In this document: positions 33,135-33,754 of the stretch, in pieces
Layout: every line of letters begins with the position of its first letter
Position numbering within the stretch: the first letter of the stretch is position 1
Source of the DNA: Owenweeksia sp.
GTDB lineage: Bacteria; Bacteroidota; Bacteroidia; Flavobacteriales; Schleiferiaceae
Length of the DNA: 33,754 nucleotides
Assembly (NCBI GenBank): GCA_028277105.1
Contig: JANQHO010000041.1
Coordinates: 1-33,754 of the forward strand
Reading direction: 5' to 3'
Notes under the pieces: model-generated
Told to the model about the DNA's origin: nothing
Databases searched by the model: none
The model's input: the letters and a program-made list of their open reading frames with translations, nothing else
Program-made: the position numbers and the translations under genes

Positions 33135-33754
33135 ATGCGCTTTTGTTCACTCATATTGTTGTTCCTCTTCTTTCCTAGGCTTCAGGGACAAAAGCTGGCT
33201 AAAGCTGAGAAAGAACTGTACGAAGCAGGGCGTATGATCCTGGAACATCAGGAATATACCCAACGCGATTCAGCTAATCAATTCTTTACCGCTAAGCTCA
33301 GTGAACTGCTAGCTACAGAAGAGGGTTTTGACTATCCTTTTACCAAGGTTAATAATATGCTGGGGTTGGCAGATGAGGATAGATTTTTCCGCATTTTTAC
33401 CTGGCAGATCCCCGATTCATCTTTTCAATACGTCAGGCAGGGGCTAGTAGCGGTAAAAACCCGTAAAGGAATCAAAATTACTTTGTTGGAAGATCACCTC
33501 AAAAGCCTGGAAGAACCTGAATTCCGGCAGTTAAAACCCGAAAACTGGTACGGAGCCTTGTATTATAAAATGATCCCGGTAAAAAAGGGAAAAAAAACCC
33601 TTTACACCTTGCTGGGCTATGCCCCGGGACAGGATCTCAATCGCAAAGTGGTGGATGTTATTGAGGTGCGTAAGAACGGCAAAGTACGCTTTGGGGCTAA
33701 AGTGTTCTACATTGAAAAATTTATGGATAAAGTATTGCGCAAGCCACCTATGCG
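33135..33754 (+). CDS. Exported protein of unknown function (3' end outside window)
   Basis: ATG at 33135 opens a frame that runs to the window edge, at least 206 codons. A signal peptide (MRFCSLILLFLFFPRLQGQ) is followed by a helical segment (KLAKAEKELYEAGRMILEHQEY) and a mixed region (FDYPFTKVNNMLGLADEDRFFRIFTWQIPD, WYGALYYKMIPVKKGKKTLYTLLGYAPG). The pattern is of a conserved Bacteroidota periplasmic protein, but I do not recognise a named family. The gene lies after the ferredoxin and the REP-like element. Confidence 0.75.
   Translation, partial: MRFCSLILLFLFFPRLQGQKLAKAEKELYEAGRMILEHQEYTQRDSANQFFTAKLSELLATEEGFDYPFTKVNNMLGLADEDRFFRIFTWQIPDSSFQYVRQGLVAVKTRKGIKITLLEDHLKSLEEPEFRQLKPENWYGALYYKMIPVKKGKKTLYTLLGYAPGQDLNRKVVDVIEVRKNGKVRFGAKVFYIEKFMDKVLRKPPM

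Overview
The window looks like a chromosomal segment of a Bacteroidota bacterium, most likely Flavobacteriia or a close relative. Four things point there. Three proteins end in type IX secretion (T9SS) type A sorting domains. Several genes carry the phylum's -7 promoter box TAnnTTTG close to the ATG instead of a Shine-Dalgarno site. Families typical of the phylum are present (Porin_10-like porin, the 'IPMDE' protein usually labelled asparagine synthetase B, DHCCP-type cytochrome c peroxidases, LPP20-like lipoprotein). Local gene orders such as tgt-LptF/G and acyl-CoA reductase/ferredoxin are, from memory, common in this phylum. Genus cannot be called from the sequence alone.

Layout. 1-347: the 3' end of a 23S rRNA, a complete 5S rRNA and the operon terminator. 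384-5024: an outer-membrane porin, convergent with a periplasmic GATase-like protein and dnaB. 5089-7946: a translationally coupled pair, a surface lipoprotein and a T9SS-exported endonuclease I. 8201-13817 (minus): accA, then a tightly packed tgt, LptF/G permease, ArnT-like glycosyltransferase and EamA transporter operon. 13967-20929 (plus): an accessory block made almost entirely of exported proteins. It holds a fibre/lipocalin-like fusion, an M43 metalloprotease with a T9SS tail, a set of small outer-membrane beta-barrels (one clearly broken, one with a frameshifted signal peptide) and a six-cysteine exported protein. 21007-22718: a membrane glycosyltransferase coupled to rsmG. 22802-23044: an 80-residue orphan gene with its own promoter, hairpin and terminator. 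23119-24688 (minus): an S41 peptidase gene with several lesions. 24804-32600 (minus): LPP20-like lipoprotein, tandem diheme cytochrome c peroxidases, RluD-type pseudouridine synthase, T9SS protein, PASTA protein and LuxC-like acyl-CoA reductase. The last is divergent from a 2[4Fe-4S] ferredoxin. A truncated secreted-protein gene runs off the end.

The most unusual region is 13.8-24.7 kb. The accessory block is bracketed by a 35-bp imperfect direct repeat that copies the promoter and first codons of tgt, with the start codon destroyed in the distal copy. Its first genes are joined by ATGA overlaps or zero spacing and would deliver a protease, a barrel and a small cysteine-rich protein from one message. 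Three exported-protein genes in or beside it carry nonsense or single-base lesions, while the housekeeping genes on both sides are intact. This looks like a fast-turnover surface locus caught partly decayed, although base-calling errors in homopolymers must be excluded. No CRISPR array, tRNA, insertion sequence or recognisable prophage was seen.
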